Origin: Ectocarpus siliculosus
Taxonomy: Eukaryota; Sar; Phaeophyceae; Ectocarpales; Ectocarpaceae
NCBI GenBank assembly: GCA_000310025.1
Contig: FN649003.1
Coordinates: 170,479 to 233,160 of the forward strand
Length of the DNA: 62,682 nt
Reading direction: 5' to 3'
The translations under genes and the position numbers were made by a program. Position 1 is the first letter of the stretch. Every line of letters starts with the position of its first letter. Positions 21,962 through 34,859 of this stretch are shown piece by piece. The notes under the pieces were generated by a model. It made no database searches, was not told where the DNA came from, and saw only the letters and a list, made by a program, of their open reading frames with translations.

Positions 21962-22206
21962 NNNNNNNNNNNNNNNNNNNNNNNNNNNNNNNNNNNNNNN
22001 NNNNNNNNNNNNNNNNNNNNNNNNNNNNNNNNNNNNNNNNNNNNNNNNNNNNNNNNNNNNNNNNNNNNNNNNNNNNNNNNNNNNNNNNNNNNNNNNNNNN
22101 NNNNNNNNNNNNNNNNNNNNNNNNNNNNNNNNNNNNNNNNNNNNNNNNNNNNNNNNNNNNNNNNNNNNNNNNNNNNNNNNNNNNNNNNNNNNNNNNNNNN
22201 NNNNNN
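21962..22206. other. Assembly gap, 245 N
   Basis: Run of unknown bases within or next to the acidic part of the CXC-tailed gene. Any reading through it is meaningless. Confidence 1.
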
Positions 22207-22308
22207 TCTGGGGATGCCCCCCCCGGATTTTCGTGTTGTGGGTCCGAAGTCATGGTCGGAGCACGTACTACGGCGCTCAGAACGCTGGCCGAAGTCCCGC
22301 CCAGGTGA

Positions 22309-24654
22309 CCTTAGTCCACACCAACCAACCCCATATTTACCGCTTTCCATTGTTTGCCTTTGCTGCGTTTCCTTGTGTGTTATTAAATGGTGGCACTGAC
22401 GACGACAGGTTCCTCCGTGCGAAATTGCTTGTGGTGGTGGAGGAGGAGACCTTGGAGAGCAGGGTGTGGGGAGTGTGTACCTGTGTGGGGGTGGGTGGGA
22501 GCCGCACGAGCTGGATAGATTGTTGGCACCACCACTGTTAGCCCTCTATGCTGCGATCCTTGCATTTGTTCCATTCGTGATCGTTCGGCTCTGGGCTCCT
22601 AAAGGTAGAATTGTGCAGCTATATTGTGTATTCCTTGTGGTCAAGAACCCGCTGCATTGTTTGCAGGTAAGGACTGCTGTCTACTTCGACCATATTAACC
22701 AGCGTGTGTGATGTGTTGGAGTCAGTTGATTAAGTTTTCCTTTTTTTTGTTTTCTGTTTTGGCGCGCCGCTAACTGGATATATTGACCATCGGGCCGATG
22801 TTAGAAGCAGTCTTCCTTGTTGTACGTTGACCAAATTCAAATAAAAGACAAAAGTTTGCATTTCTTCTACGGTAATGAAGTACTTGTACTCAAGCGGCGG
22901 TGATTTTCTCTTTCCACCCTATCCCATGCGCACGCACGTTATTATGCTCTCCGTGGACAGCCCGGGACCTCGCTCTACCACACTCGAAAAAAGTGTGCGT
23001 GTGCGCCCTGCAGGCGATATGCTCACAATCTTCCGGAGATTAGTCTACAGCAGTTCGTTATTTGCAAGTGTATAGAAGTACAGCGCCCGGGTTTCGCTGT
23101 CCCCCGGGAACACAAGGCACGTTTCGAGCGTGATGTTTTCGTCTTTTATTCAACAAGGCAAAACGGGGTCGACAAAAAAATGATCGCGAAAGAGAGAGAA
23201 GAGAGGTACGATACGGGCTCTCTTATTGGTTGTTGGCACGGCCATTTTTTTTTTCTCCCAGCATTTGCGCGGTTTAAACAATAACAATCCCTTATATTTT
23301 TACAGGTGGGTTCCAGTCCACAATTTGGTGAGCGCCGAATACACGTACTCGGCTTGTACTGCATGATTCAACGATATTCAAAGTGCTGTACAACCGTGGA
23401 AGAGAAAGCTACAAGATGCGAGGCATCCCGTTGTAAACAGACTTGAGACACCTAACTACTGTAAGCGTGACGCCTGCGCGTGGATGCCATTTTTCAACCA
23501 AATCCGCCCTTCCCGCCGGCTACGTTGAACTTATCACTGCAAGTATTTGTCGTCTTGCTCTCCACCCAACAGTAGGCATTAAAGCCAAGTTTCGTGCGAA
23601 TTGGCAGCGTATACAGCGTGTTCTCGTGTTCGCCAGGAACGTGCGGTCGGGTCGGTAGAGGGTAGAGGTTCCGCCGCGTGTTCGGGGATCCGCTGTGCCT
23701 ACTGGCTACAGCAGTAGCACACCAATACCATGCCTCTCAAGTTTTGAAGTTACAGGCATCCACGGTTGGGGATACTGTAGAGACCCCGATTGTATCATCG
23801 CATCCATCTCTTCTTCTTTTGCTTCTGCTTTGCGTAGTATACACGGCGGCAGCAATTTAGGTTCGTAGAGTCTACCTTCATCGAGATACCAGGGGCCACT
23901 GTCTGCGGAAGTCCCCAACAAAAATAGCTTTCGGCATCTAGGACTTGTCCCTGGACTTGTCCCAGGAACGCTGCTGCTCTCCTTCGCGGAAAGTTCACGG
24001 AAAGTTATCTTCTGAATATGTAGTGTCTTGATCTGTCAAGCTCGAGTGAACGAGTGCACTGCTGTAGATTGCTCACCCCCTGGGGTGGTCGGCAGGCTTG
24101 AGATGGTTGAGTGTGGTAGGTAAACCCGCCGGCGGCATCTATCTACAGTATGCCACGTGCTTTGTTCTTTGTCTACGCACGTGTTCCCGCTGTGTTGGTG
24201 TTCTGCCGCGGTGACAAACGTAAAAAAAAGGGACGGATCATTGAGGTCCCGCACAGCAATGGAATGTGAATCTTGTAGCATATCCATAGCGAGCGGTATT
24301 CGAGCTCTCGTTGGTGACACTGCTTACGCCTGCCCATTTTCTGCTGAGCGCGGTACGTCCAATGCGTGAAAGTTTCCATTTCCGCTGAACGCGGGGAACA
24401 TCGGCTCGTTGCTCGTTGCTTTTAACACCACGAAACAGGAGAATTTTCAATGGGTGTCGAACGGTTCTACATGCGACGTTCGTCGCCACGGTCAAAATCC
24501 GTTGAATTTTCTTTTTGGCGAGTCGAGCGAGGAGCGCAGAACGGAGCGAGAGATCCCGCCCTACCAGACTTCACAACCCTCAACCCCCACAACCCTCAAC
24601 CTCCACAACCGCATCCGCCGTCGACCCGATCTCGGTTTTACCAAACATCGCGCT
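22309..24654. other. Intergenic, no gene recognised
   Basis: An AATAAA at about 22840 could serve transcripts ending after the gap. The open frames are short and domain-free on both strands. Repeated GTACTGTAG/CTACAGCAG-like words are scattered, as throughout the window. Confidence 0.5.
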
Positions 24655-24663
24655 TTATATAAC
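24655..24663 (+). promoter_or_regulatory. TATA box of the subtilase gene
   Basis: TTTATATAA lies 77 bp before the ATG at 24740, a sensible distance for a TATA box with a short 5' leader. Confidence 0.55.
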
Positions 24664-24739
24664 AGAACCACCGCAGCTCTTCTACTGCTGTCTGTCCACC
24701 ACCAGCGCCACCAGCGCCACCAGCGCCCTATACTACAGG

Positions 24740-27700
24740 ATGAGATTGCACGCTGATCATTTTGCGGCATTTCTGATGCTGGTCGCATCTTCGTCACCAG
24801 TTCTAGGGGTAGATCTCGGCAAGATACAGGCAATCACGGCATCCTCCGCCTTCGATGATTTTGCACGGAGCCAGTCGGCATACTCAGCGGCGTCAAGTTG
24901 GTACAACGACCGTCTTTCGTATGATGCCGCTGAAGGCTCCACGGCGCCGTACGTCGCTTGTGCCGACTACAAGCAGGGTCGCCACGCCTTGACATCCTTG
25001 GAGACTGCTTTCACCAAATCCGCCGTCCACCGCGTCTCCAACACCGAGGCTGACGGAACCTGCTTCATCGTGACAGCCTTGCCGTCTTCTGCCACCGCCG
25101 TGATCCGCGCTCCTGAGGACTTCGATCTACTCAGCGCGGCCCCGCTGCTGCCCTCGCTGAAGCTTGCCACCAGCCTGCTTGACCACGGCCCCGACACATC
25201 ACCGCGCCTGGGCGCCGCCGATGACTTCGACCTCTCCGACCACTCGGCACCACTGCGATCGACCTACGGCGAAGGTATGACCCTCGACAATGTTCATGGC
25301 TTGAGCGTGAGACTCTCTCCGGGTGTTCTCACTGCTGGTGGTCGTGAATCCTTCGCTGAGGCCTTTCTTCGCGACTGGCATGCCGACCTCACGTCTGAAA
25401 GCGTGAACATGAGGCGGGCGAGCTTCTGGTCTGACTCTGATGCAGACCGGAGCGAGTACGATGTAACGCGTGTCCGAGAGTGGAGCAGAGCAGCGGCTGT
25501 GGTTGATGGCTTGGCATCGAAGAGCGCTCGGACAGTCGGAGAGATCTGCGGGTTCGGGAAGCTCAAACTGCGCCATGTTGCCGACGACCTCGTGCTTGTG
25601 GAAGGTATACACGATTTTGATGGGCGGGCTGTCGACGGCATGTTTTGCTGGGGAGAGGATATTTTCAGTTCTATTGTAACGGTGTTGCTGCACTATAGAC
25701 TATTTCAGATATTTCTGTGAAACGTTGAGTTCGTTTGTCGGCGAGCTGCCGTAAATCGGTCCCAACAAGCGTTAACTCTCGTTCGTGGTAGTCCTTTCTG
25801 TACGTGAAGCGACCTCTCCGAAGACACAAGTGTCATTTCTCTTCTACATGTACTCTTCCGATTCATGCGAATTTTCCCCCCTCTCGTGTGCTTTTTCGAC
25901 GGATGCTTCCTGGTTGTGATGTGAAACGTCGGCTGTTTGACGCCAACGAGACGTTATTTGTTCAATCTAATAAAACTAGATATCAAGAGTTAAGGTTCAA
26001 TAACTTTCCTATTTTTTCGACCCGATAAGGTATGTGCTTGTCAAGCTCTGTTCTGCGCGAGCGAGTCCGCAAGTACGTCCATTGTTGTGTGTGTTATTAT
26101 TTTTATATTTTTTTTATTGGTTTCAGTTTTGGGGGTGCAATTTTGGACACAGTCTATAAGGAAGCAGTCAAGACGGTTCACTAGCGGTCGCTCGAGCTGT
26201 TCTGAAAGCCCCTAGATGTTGTACCTCGTTCCCCGCAAGACAGGTATGAACCACCTTCTGCCGGGCAAGAGATTCCCTTCAGAGACCAGAACGGCGTGCT
26301 ACATGGGGCTGCTTTCACAGCTGGCGGCCAAGCCTGAGGTTCTTCGCGTCTCCCCCCTTCAATCGGCCAGACTCCACAACGCTGTGGCCAATGCGTTGGT
26401 GCAGAGCGCTACCACGACCGAAACGCCGCTCCTCGATGCTGGATTGGACGGCACTGGCGAAGTCATCCAGGTGAGGCGAAAATGGAGCTAGCAGCGCTTT
26501 TCGAACAATGTCTACTGCTGCGTAGGTTTGTTTCCATTGGTTTCCAACGATAGTGGAAGAGTTTCGGTCAAGTACCACGGTGCAAAGGTGTTCCAGCACC
26601 GCCATGATGTCTTGAACGCCAACCGTCCTGTTTGCTCTGTGAGGCTAGGCGAGAATAGACCATTGTAGGGCGAATGGATATCAGTGATGAAACTGATATG
26701 CGAAACGAGGGTTATCATGTACATCAAGGAACGTTACTCAGTAAAGCATTCTGTCACCAAACAACCCCACGTGCTGTATATTGCATGCTGCCTATAGGTG
26801 GTAGACTCTGGGTTGGATGAAACATCGTGTTTTTTCGCGGACGATGACGGACTCCAAGTTGAGCACGGCTTCTTGTTCGACGGTGTTCGAGTAGAAGACG
26901 ATGGCAACGTGTCGACGGTGCTGGGAAACTACTCTTTCCCGTTCGACATGTCACGCCGTAAGGTGGGAACGGGTAAAACACAAGGAGGTGGCGGTGGTAG
27001 CTGTGCCGCGGAATGTTGTACCTGAGATGGTACTAACACGCGTGCTTTCGTGGAGCCCCGCTGACCTATTGTTGGTGTTGATCTCTTGCGCTGCTACCCT
27101 GATGACGTGTAATGGCTGTAGGGATCAATGATTTATTCTCGCCCCCGCATGCAGCCAATGTCTGTAGAGCGACCCCGCCCCGTGTAGACCATCCCGTTGC
27201 GGTCGCCGTATATATCAATAGGACGTACTCTGTGGGAATGCCGGGCACCGTACTACCATAAGGATGCGAGAGAACGCACGGGGGTGCGATCGAATATTGT
27301 TTTATTTTCGTTCTTGACGTTTTAGTGCACGGGGGTGCGAAACCACTGTACCGTACGTGCGATATCACCGATCCCCGTGCAACAATCGAACTAAACCACG
27401 TCGACCCTGAACCTTTGTGGCACGCGGGGGGGGGGGGGCGTACGCTTATGTTTTGCATGCCTTTGCGTCCTCGAGAGGACGGAGTATTGTTCCCACAGGA
27501 CCGATCGCCGATGGTCAATCGTTCCTTCCTACTTTGCCATGGGTGGCTCGATCATGTCTTCCGTCGTCTGTCTACCGTAAGGTTCCGAGTCAGCGCAGGG
27601 GTGCGAATGATTTTCAAAGCGTAATTTCTCCACAACCAGGAGGTTTTAGAAATATCCCATCGAGAGCTTTCCTGAGAAGTATCAGTTGGCGCTCCACCCT

Positions 27701-30700
27701 CCTGGTTGTGGAGAAATTTCGTTTTGCCAATCGATCGCACCCCTATACACTGACTCGCAATCTTACGGTATCCTATCGATACCCCTCCCTACCTTTTCAA
27801 CCCACTTCCTATGCCCCAGTACACCTAACGTCTTCTCCTGGCTATTCCATGCCTCGGACATATACCTGTACCTTCCTTCTACTTTGCCCAGCTCAGTCAT
27901 GTAAACTTCCTTCTCCTTCTTGTACAGCCAACATTCCGCGACTACATGAACCCAGTCTTCGCACTCGGAGCCGCAACCACTTTTGAACTTGTCGCCTTCA
28001 TCGTCTGCAAACCTACGTTCTCGAAGGCCAATGTCCCCGGTCCTGAATTGACCTTCAGCATTGTCCCTGCATCCGTTGGCCCATGTACGTATTCCTTGAA
28101 CCCTCTCCTTCTTTCAACATTCCGTAAACGTCTAGACCCTCCTTTTCCTTGTATTTTATTGTCAGATTCTGTTCTTCTCTCTCGGCAAAAGCAACAGATA
28201 TCTTCTCCTTGAACCCCTCTTGACCTTCCGCTTCTAGCGTTTCACCTTCGTCGATTTCGAACCCCTTCCATACGTCACCTACAACCTCGACCCACTCCGT
28301 GGGTTGTCTAACCCTCTTCTTCTTTGCCCACTTCGCCTTTCAAGCTATTCTCGGCATCCTCTCCTCTCCCATACCGCACATGCGATACTGCCATGTCAGA
28401 ATCCTTGCGCCTCTTCCCGATCGTAGGGATCGGATCCCCAGTTCTGCTCTGATGGTTGCATCACTTGTTCGCTTGGAGCATCCTACAGTAGCATGATTTT
28501 CGCTGCTTTCATGTGCGCCGCCTCGAGCTCTTTGACTACCTTGGTATTTCCGTCCCGTACATTTCCGGCGTACTCTAGCGGCGGTAAGATGAAGCGCTTC
28601 AAAACTGTTAATTTGATGCATGTATCGAGGTGCCGGTTTGCGAGTATTGGGTGCACCTTCCCTGCTCGTGCTCTGCCCTTTTCCGCTACCTTGGACATGT
28701 GTGTATTCCATTTTTGCGATCTCTACTCCGATATGTTTACTGGTCCACTACTGCAAGCTCCTCAACCTCCCACTTCCATCTATTCTCTTCTGGTTTATCC
28801 CTGTCCTCGTTGCATACCATAACGGCACTCTTCTTACCGTTGACAGACAATCGACAGTCTCCACTTGTCTGTAAAATCTTTCGCTGCGTCAATCTGCAGT
28901 TCAAGTCCCTCAGGGGTCTACAAAATCATCCGCAAACAACATTCCCGACACCCACGTTTCCCCTACCTTTACCCCCTTCCTAACTGCCTCTACAACGTTC
29001 AGCAAATCGTTGATGAACACGTGGAACAATGTTGAGGGCAACGTGCAACCTTGTGGGACCCCCTGTTCAATATTGAAGAATTTTCATTCAGTTCTCCGTC
29101 TAGCATGACAGCGGTTTTCGTACACTCTTTCATCTTCTTCAACACTCTCCACATTGTCCCCTTTATCGCATGTTTGGACAATTGTTTCCACAGCCAATTT
29201 CTCCATACCGTATCGTCTGCTTCTTTCACATCCAAGAAGAAGTGGCTGCCCCGCCCTCTTTCTACCTTGGATGATTCTCCCTACCGTAAATGCGTGGTCT
29301 ACTGTTCGCACCCTCTTCTTTCGGAATCCTGCCTGGCCCTGGCCTATCCTACCTTCCTTCTCCAATACGCCAACCATCCTATCGTTCAGCAGCTTACAAA
29401 ACACGTTCCCTCCTGTGTTCAACAGTGTGATCCCCTTGTAGTTTCCTGGGTCAGTCCTGTCTTCCTTCTTGAGCAAGTTCACAACCACCCCTTCCCTCCA
29501 TCTACTTGGCGCATACTCATTTTCCCACACCTAGTTGAACAGCAGTTCCATCACCCCTTTCCCCCAACCTTCATGAACTCGTTGACTATCCCATCCGACC
29601 CTGCTGCTTTGTGGCACTGCAGCTTGTTCATACAATTCTGAACCTCGTCGTCACTGAACTCCGCCTCTAGCTCTACGTTCCCAGCGTCTGCCTTCGATGT
29701 CTCTTCTTCTTCCTGGGCCCATCCGTCCACCTCCTTCTTAAGCACTGGGTCAAAAGCTTCATTCTCCGACGGCACTGCAAGTCTTTTGTAGTGTCCTGCT
29801 AGAATTCCTTTTCCCGTTCCCACTGCTGACTAGTCAACCGTTCACACCTCGCAATGTTGCTACCCACTGTATGCCCCCCCTGGGCGGTCTTTTTTACCAT
29901 CCCACTAATCTCTTACAACATCTGCTTTACGTTCCCTTCCAGGCCTCCGTTGGCCTTCTGCACTACTTCATTCCAAAAGCATTTTTTTCTCACTTTCCCT
30001 TGCACCAGTTTTCTCTTGGCCCCGTACGTTTCCTAACCCCCCTCGGACCCCTCAGTCAGGTATTGCCTAAAGACTCCTCCACGTTCTCCTATTTCTTCTT
30101 TCAACTCGTCATCCCACCACTACAGTTAAACGATACCGCATATCGAACCACCTATTGACCCGTTACTCTCTCTGCCGTTGTGTTTACTATCGCACGGGGC
30201 GGGCGGAAACTCCGATACTTGCGATACCCAATATGCCACGGTCGTACGCCGCCGTACGAACTACTTCGGTGCATCATATTTTTTGCGATGGAACCGCGAG
30301 GTACCTCCGGTGCAGTGAGTCCCCCGGAACCACTCGGGAAACTCGGCACCGGTGGCATTACACCCCCGTGTGATATCACCGATCCCCGTGAGATACTCGA
30401 ATTATATCACTTCGTTTTTCCAAATTTTTTCGCACGGGGGTGTGATATCACAGGTACGTGCGACATCACCGAACCGTGCGTTCTCTTGCATCCTTGCGGG
30501 CCTTAGGCGGTGTTGCTGGTGAGGAACTCTTGATTGAGACCGTGCGCATTCACCAGCAATACAGATCATACACACCAGACCCTATCGACAAATGTACCCA
30601 ACGCCCAATCAACGCAGTTTTCCTTGACAGCGACACAGCGGTGGGTTGATTGCCTGTCTTTGGCCAAGTGGACGCTTACAATCAATGTGTTCATCAGTGT

Positions 30701-33700
30701 GTAACCGGTCTGTTGTTCACTCATCGCCCAATTCGTACGTCCACCCTTTCCGCGTAATTTGTGTGCACCAGATGAGCACCAACAGACATTTGGTGATATG
30801 CGCCGAACGATTTCTGTTGTAGTGTGACCACGTTAATGCCCGCTTTGTTCCGTGCAAGCCAATTTAGTGGTATGGTATTCCCTTGCCACGTCCACGGCAA
30901 AAACGCGCACTCTCGATGAGGTCTGTGGGTGGCATTGCGCTCCTGTGCGAATCTTGAAGGAAGGTGCTCCTTCCAGTCGCCTTTCTTGTATCCTCACGTT
31001 AACTCCCAGTCCTCGTGCGAAGCAAGAAAGTAGCCCATCCTCAACGAACATGGTAAACGTCGTGCGTGCGGCATGCAGGGCGCAGTTCTCTGCTAGAAGA
31101 GACTTCGCTCCCTCCCTTACCATGTCAACTCCAAGCCTGCTATCCGGTGCAATTTTCCACGCCCTGCAAATGCAATGTTTTTCAATATTTTGACAGATCG
31201 TGCAGTACATCCAGCTGTTCAAGACGCCCGACCAAGGCAGCACCTCTAGCGGGCAAGACTCTTTCACCTATGTCAGCGACTACCTCGGCGATCCCTACGA
31301 CTACGATGACAGCGAGTACATCTCGTACGATGACTACAGCGGGGAGTATTACTCCGATACTTGGAGCGAAGACTCCTTCTGTGCAGGAGTTCTTGACGAT
31401 TTGTCGTACCACTTTAGCTACCTCTTTGACGATACTTCATACTCCTCTTCTTCCACTTCACCGTCCTTCACCGGTGGGTTCCACAAAGACACTGTTGGCG
31501 GCCACGGCACGTGGACGGCCGGTAGCGCGGCGGGGGCTATTTCGGCCCAATCCATCCTCGAAGAAGAGGCTTGCTACGGTGACGAACTTCCTGGGTGTGC
31601 CGGTGGCTGCATATCGGCTTCAGACGTCGACGCCATGCTCGACGACAGCACTTTCGACCTCGACGTCTTCTGCCCCATGTACACCTGCGACGGGAATACC
31701 GATATTCCTTCCTCTGAATGCCTCAGCGATGATCCAGTTGAAAATCTGCATCAACACGGCGGTGTAGCCCCCGGGGCACAGATCTCCGTGTTTGACGTTT
31801 CGTACGTAGGAACCGAGATTTATGCTTCATTCGCGGGAAACGATTTATGGTACTCGGCGATGGAGACGGGCGCGAAAATCCACACCAACTCATGGGGTGG
31901 AGCTACGCTTTGCCAACTCACTGAAGACGAGTATTTGTACGACACCTTTATGTATGAGGTGAGTACGATCATGCCCAAATTCACGCGCGCGCCCATTCCT
32001 CATATACGTACGCAGTTGCATTTCGAGTGTGGGATATGTACATGCTAGCTTCGGTCATTGCTGCTCGCTCGCAATAAGCGTGGAGATTACCAATCGAATT
32101 TCCAACATTGACGCGGCCGCTACCCCGCCCCTCTCTTGTTTTCACATTCTTGCAGAATCCCGAGCACCTGTTGATATTCGCTGCGGGAAACGACGGCGGG
32201 TATGAAGACATCCCCAACCGCGAGGCCTGCACAGTTGGATCTCCTGCCCTCGGCAAGAACAGTCTAGCTGTGGGAGCCACGTCCTCTGGTCCTTTTCCAG
32301 GAACCCGAACCGGAGACGACGGGAACTTGGTTTACGAGGAGCTCGGCCTGACCGACTATTCTCCCGAGGGATACCCCTGGATTTGCTTGACGCCTTTTCT
32401 GGGGACGCCGTCCGCATCGACGGAGCCAGCGGGGGTCGATACTGTCGCGTTTTTCAGCTCGCAGGGTCCTACCCTAGATGGGCGAATCAAGCCTGACGTC
32501 GTTGCTCCTGGGGATCAGGTTAGAGCGTATTTCGCGATGGCAATCTGTCTCCGTATTTGAATAATTTCTCAATTGTCTGCTGGTTATTGTAGCTTCTCCC
32601 ACAACACGCCGTAGGGATAAAATCGCAAGACGATGGGATAGTACCCATGCTGCGTAGGCACGAGTTTGTTTTGGCAAGACCATTACGGGTGGTGGATGTG
32701 CCAGCACCCCCAAGGCACACATGTGGCTGATGTCCCCTGTGTGGTTTGTGTCGATGTGGAGTAAGCTTTCAATACGCACCCATAGCCCTTACTTTGGACA
32801 AGTTCGATGACAGTCTCTCTTTCCCTCTTCTCGCGCAGGTGGCCTCCGCATCAAGTGACGGGACCGATGGACACAGCTGCAAACTGGGTAAGTCTAGCAC
32901 CACCTGCTACCAACTCCAACCGTTGCCGCGATGTTATCTCAAATGCTTTACTGACTAGTGGTTGCATCGCAGATTTCGCAGAACAGGAAGGCTTTCCGAG
33001 AAACAGCCCATACCCTGGACACCTCCAGTGTACCACATATGAGCACTGACAACAACCCTCTTCGTTCGTTTCCCTTTCCCCTCTTGTCGTTGGTCGTCTC
33101 TTGCACCCACGCATGTTCAGTCGCCTCTATGGGGACCTCCGCTTCCTGCCCCCTGGTCGCCGGTGCCGCTGCCCTGGTAATTTGCGAACATTGTGAAGCA
33201 AAGTGCAGATATGCGAGTTTGCTGCCGTTGGTAGTCGATGGTACTGCAACGTGGTAGGATATTTACGCTTGACGCCTCATCTACCACTGTACGTTTGACG
33301 CCCCATCTACTAACCCAATTGTTGTGCTGCCCTGGAGTCTCAACCTTTGACCTCTGATGTGCTTTTCGATAGGTTCGGCAGTACTTCAAGGATCCGTCGT
33401 TTTTCGCCAAGGATGTAGTGTCTCGGGGGGGCTGTGCTGAACATTCTTCGTCCTGCCAGTGCTCTGAGTTCGCCCCTTCTGCGGCGACCGTCAAGGTGAG
33501 ATGCCAGATTCACGAAGAATGTTGAGAGATAATCCAGCCGGAATCCTGTTTCGGCTGTCGCAGGCTAGCCTTAGATGTGGTAACAGCGAAAGGAGCCCAG
33601 TTGAACGTCCCACCTCTTTCGACGACTTTTCGTCCCGTTCAACGGCGAGGCCCAAACGAAAAGAATCGAGGTTTCGCAGACAACGACCCCACGGAGTAAG

Positions 33701-34859
33701 TGTGGATGAGTCAATTGCTCAGAGTCTAGCCGTGTGTACATGGTAGAGAAGCAGAACCGCATATCTATTTACCGAGGTTGAAGATAATATCAATTTTCCA
33801 CCGACCAGGCGAACATCCCTTACTCCCAGAAGTGCGAGAAGCGGTAGATCCCTTCTCCGAATAAGTAGGTACCGCCGTCTGCTATCCTCACGCGCCCCTA
33901 CCATGCCGGGGAGGGAGCTATACCAATCATGGAGTCACCTCCTCAAAGGCATTCATATACACAGATAATCAGGTGTGGGGGGCCACAGGTTTCGAGGACC
34001 GCCAATGATACCGCTTTAGGCGGAACAGTCAATGTAACTATGTACCTGATGATAACATGTACGAAACTTGAAATTCTCGAGGCGAGCGGTCATGTGCGTA
34101 CTATGACTCTGTGTACGATGATAACATGTACGAAACTTGAAATTCTCGAGGCGAGCGATCATGTGCGTACTATGACTCTGTGTACCACCCTCGGCAAAGA
34201 TGTTTGTTTCCATTCAGTACCGATGAACAAGAGCAACGCAGCCGTGGCTCGACTCTGTACTATCCGTTGAGGCAGTGTTGGCCAGAATTTATGAAGTCAG
34301 CTCCTCGAGAAAAAGTCAGGGCAGTCTTGAGCTGCATCTTTACCTGTCTGTCCGTCCTCAACTCCTGAATACTCTTCAGGCCATGATCATCAACAGCGCG
34401 CACCTGATGGGTGGCAGCAGTGAACCCAACGGTGTTCGTGGTTTTGGCCGAGTACACCTCGAGGCGGGCATGCCTATGGACGGCGTCGGTGAAACCGGCC
34501 TTTCCGTTGTCGAAGCAGCCATCGCTGACGGCGAAATTACCGAGCTGGTCACGGTCGACGGAGATGCTGGAGTGGAACTTCGAGCAACGCTCGCCTGGCT
34601 CGACCCCCCAACGACAGCATTGTCGGCCAAGCAGCTTCAGCACGACCTTGACCTACATGTGATAGCCCCAAGCGGTGCCAAGTACACCATGTGGGAATCG
34701 GGCGTAGATGACACCGTCAATGTGGTGGAGCGTGTGATCGTGCCAGTTGAATCGATGGAGAGTGGCGTGTGGAGCGTAGTCGTGTCGGCCAAGGCACTGC
34801 TTACCGATGAACAGTTGTACTCGTTGGTGGTGACGGGGGCTATCTACAGCTCCAAGTAG
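24740..34859 (+). CDS. Secreted subtilisin-like serine protease, nine exons
   Basis: Inferred exons: 24740-25604, 26244-26470, 26798-26962, 31197-31958, 32156-32518, 32839-32887, 33121-33176, 33373-33495, 34380-34859. All introns are GT-AG and the joined frame is open for about 1029 codons. A signal peptide covers residues 1-23, followed by a long propeptide-like region to about 360. Family S8 catalytic residues are Asp367 (V-V-D-S-G-L-D), His522 (G-G-H-G-T-W), oxyanion Asn685 (A-A-G-N-D) and Ser817 (M-G-T-S-A-S-C-P). An Asp/Tyr/Ser-rich acidic insert (about 440-510) lies between Asp and His, and a Cys-rich insert follows His. The last exon (870-1029) resembles the C-terminal beta-barrel of KP-43-type subtilases, with L-A-W-L-D-P-P and D-L-D-L-H-V. 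The enzyme is expected to be secreted and cleave peptide bonds; substrate unknown. Intron 3 (4234 bp) carries transposon debris. The start of exon 2 is the least certain boundary. Confidence 0.9.
27260..30495. mobile_element. Possible inverted-repeat-bounded insertion in intron 3
   Basis: AAGGATGCGAGAGAACGCACG (27260-27280) recurs inverted at 30475-30495 with one mismatch. Inside each end lie related words: GCACGGGGGTGCG (27276, 27330), GCACGGGGGTGTGATATCAC (30432), and a direct repeat GATATCACCGATCCCCGTG (about 27361 and 30372). This could be one 3.2-kb DNA element, or two small elements flanking a LINE. No transposase is seen and no target-site duplication is clear. Confidence 0.45.
27800..30135 (-). 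pseudogene. Decayed non-LTR retrotransposon (LINE) reverse transcriptase
   Basis: Read on the minus strand from 30135, there is a linker region (W-W-D-D-E-L-K) broken by stops, then K-A-A-G-S-D-G-I with N-E-F-M-K (29551-29823). Next come W-R-E-G-V-V-V and N-Y-K-G-I-T-L-L (29084-29530), then in another frame D-V-K-E-A-D-D-T-V-W and M-W-R-V-L-K (28999-29235). C-terminal RT/thumb sequence follows, ending A-H-M-K-A-A-K-I-M-L-L (28340-28711). These are the ordered hallmarks of LINE reverse transcriptases. The F-A-D-D region falls in sequence too decayed to read. At least two frameshifts and several stops make it dead. It lies antisense inside the subtilase intron, which may be why it is tolerated. 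Confidence 0.85.
34048..34185. repeat. 69-bp tandem duplication in intron 8
   Basis: The unit starting GATGATAACATGTACGAAAC at 34048 repeats at 34117 with a single visible substitution. It lies within the last intron of the subtilase gene. Confidence 0.92.
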
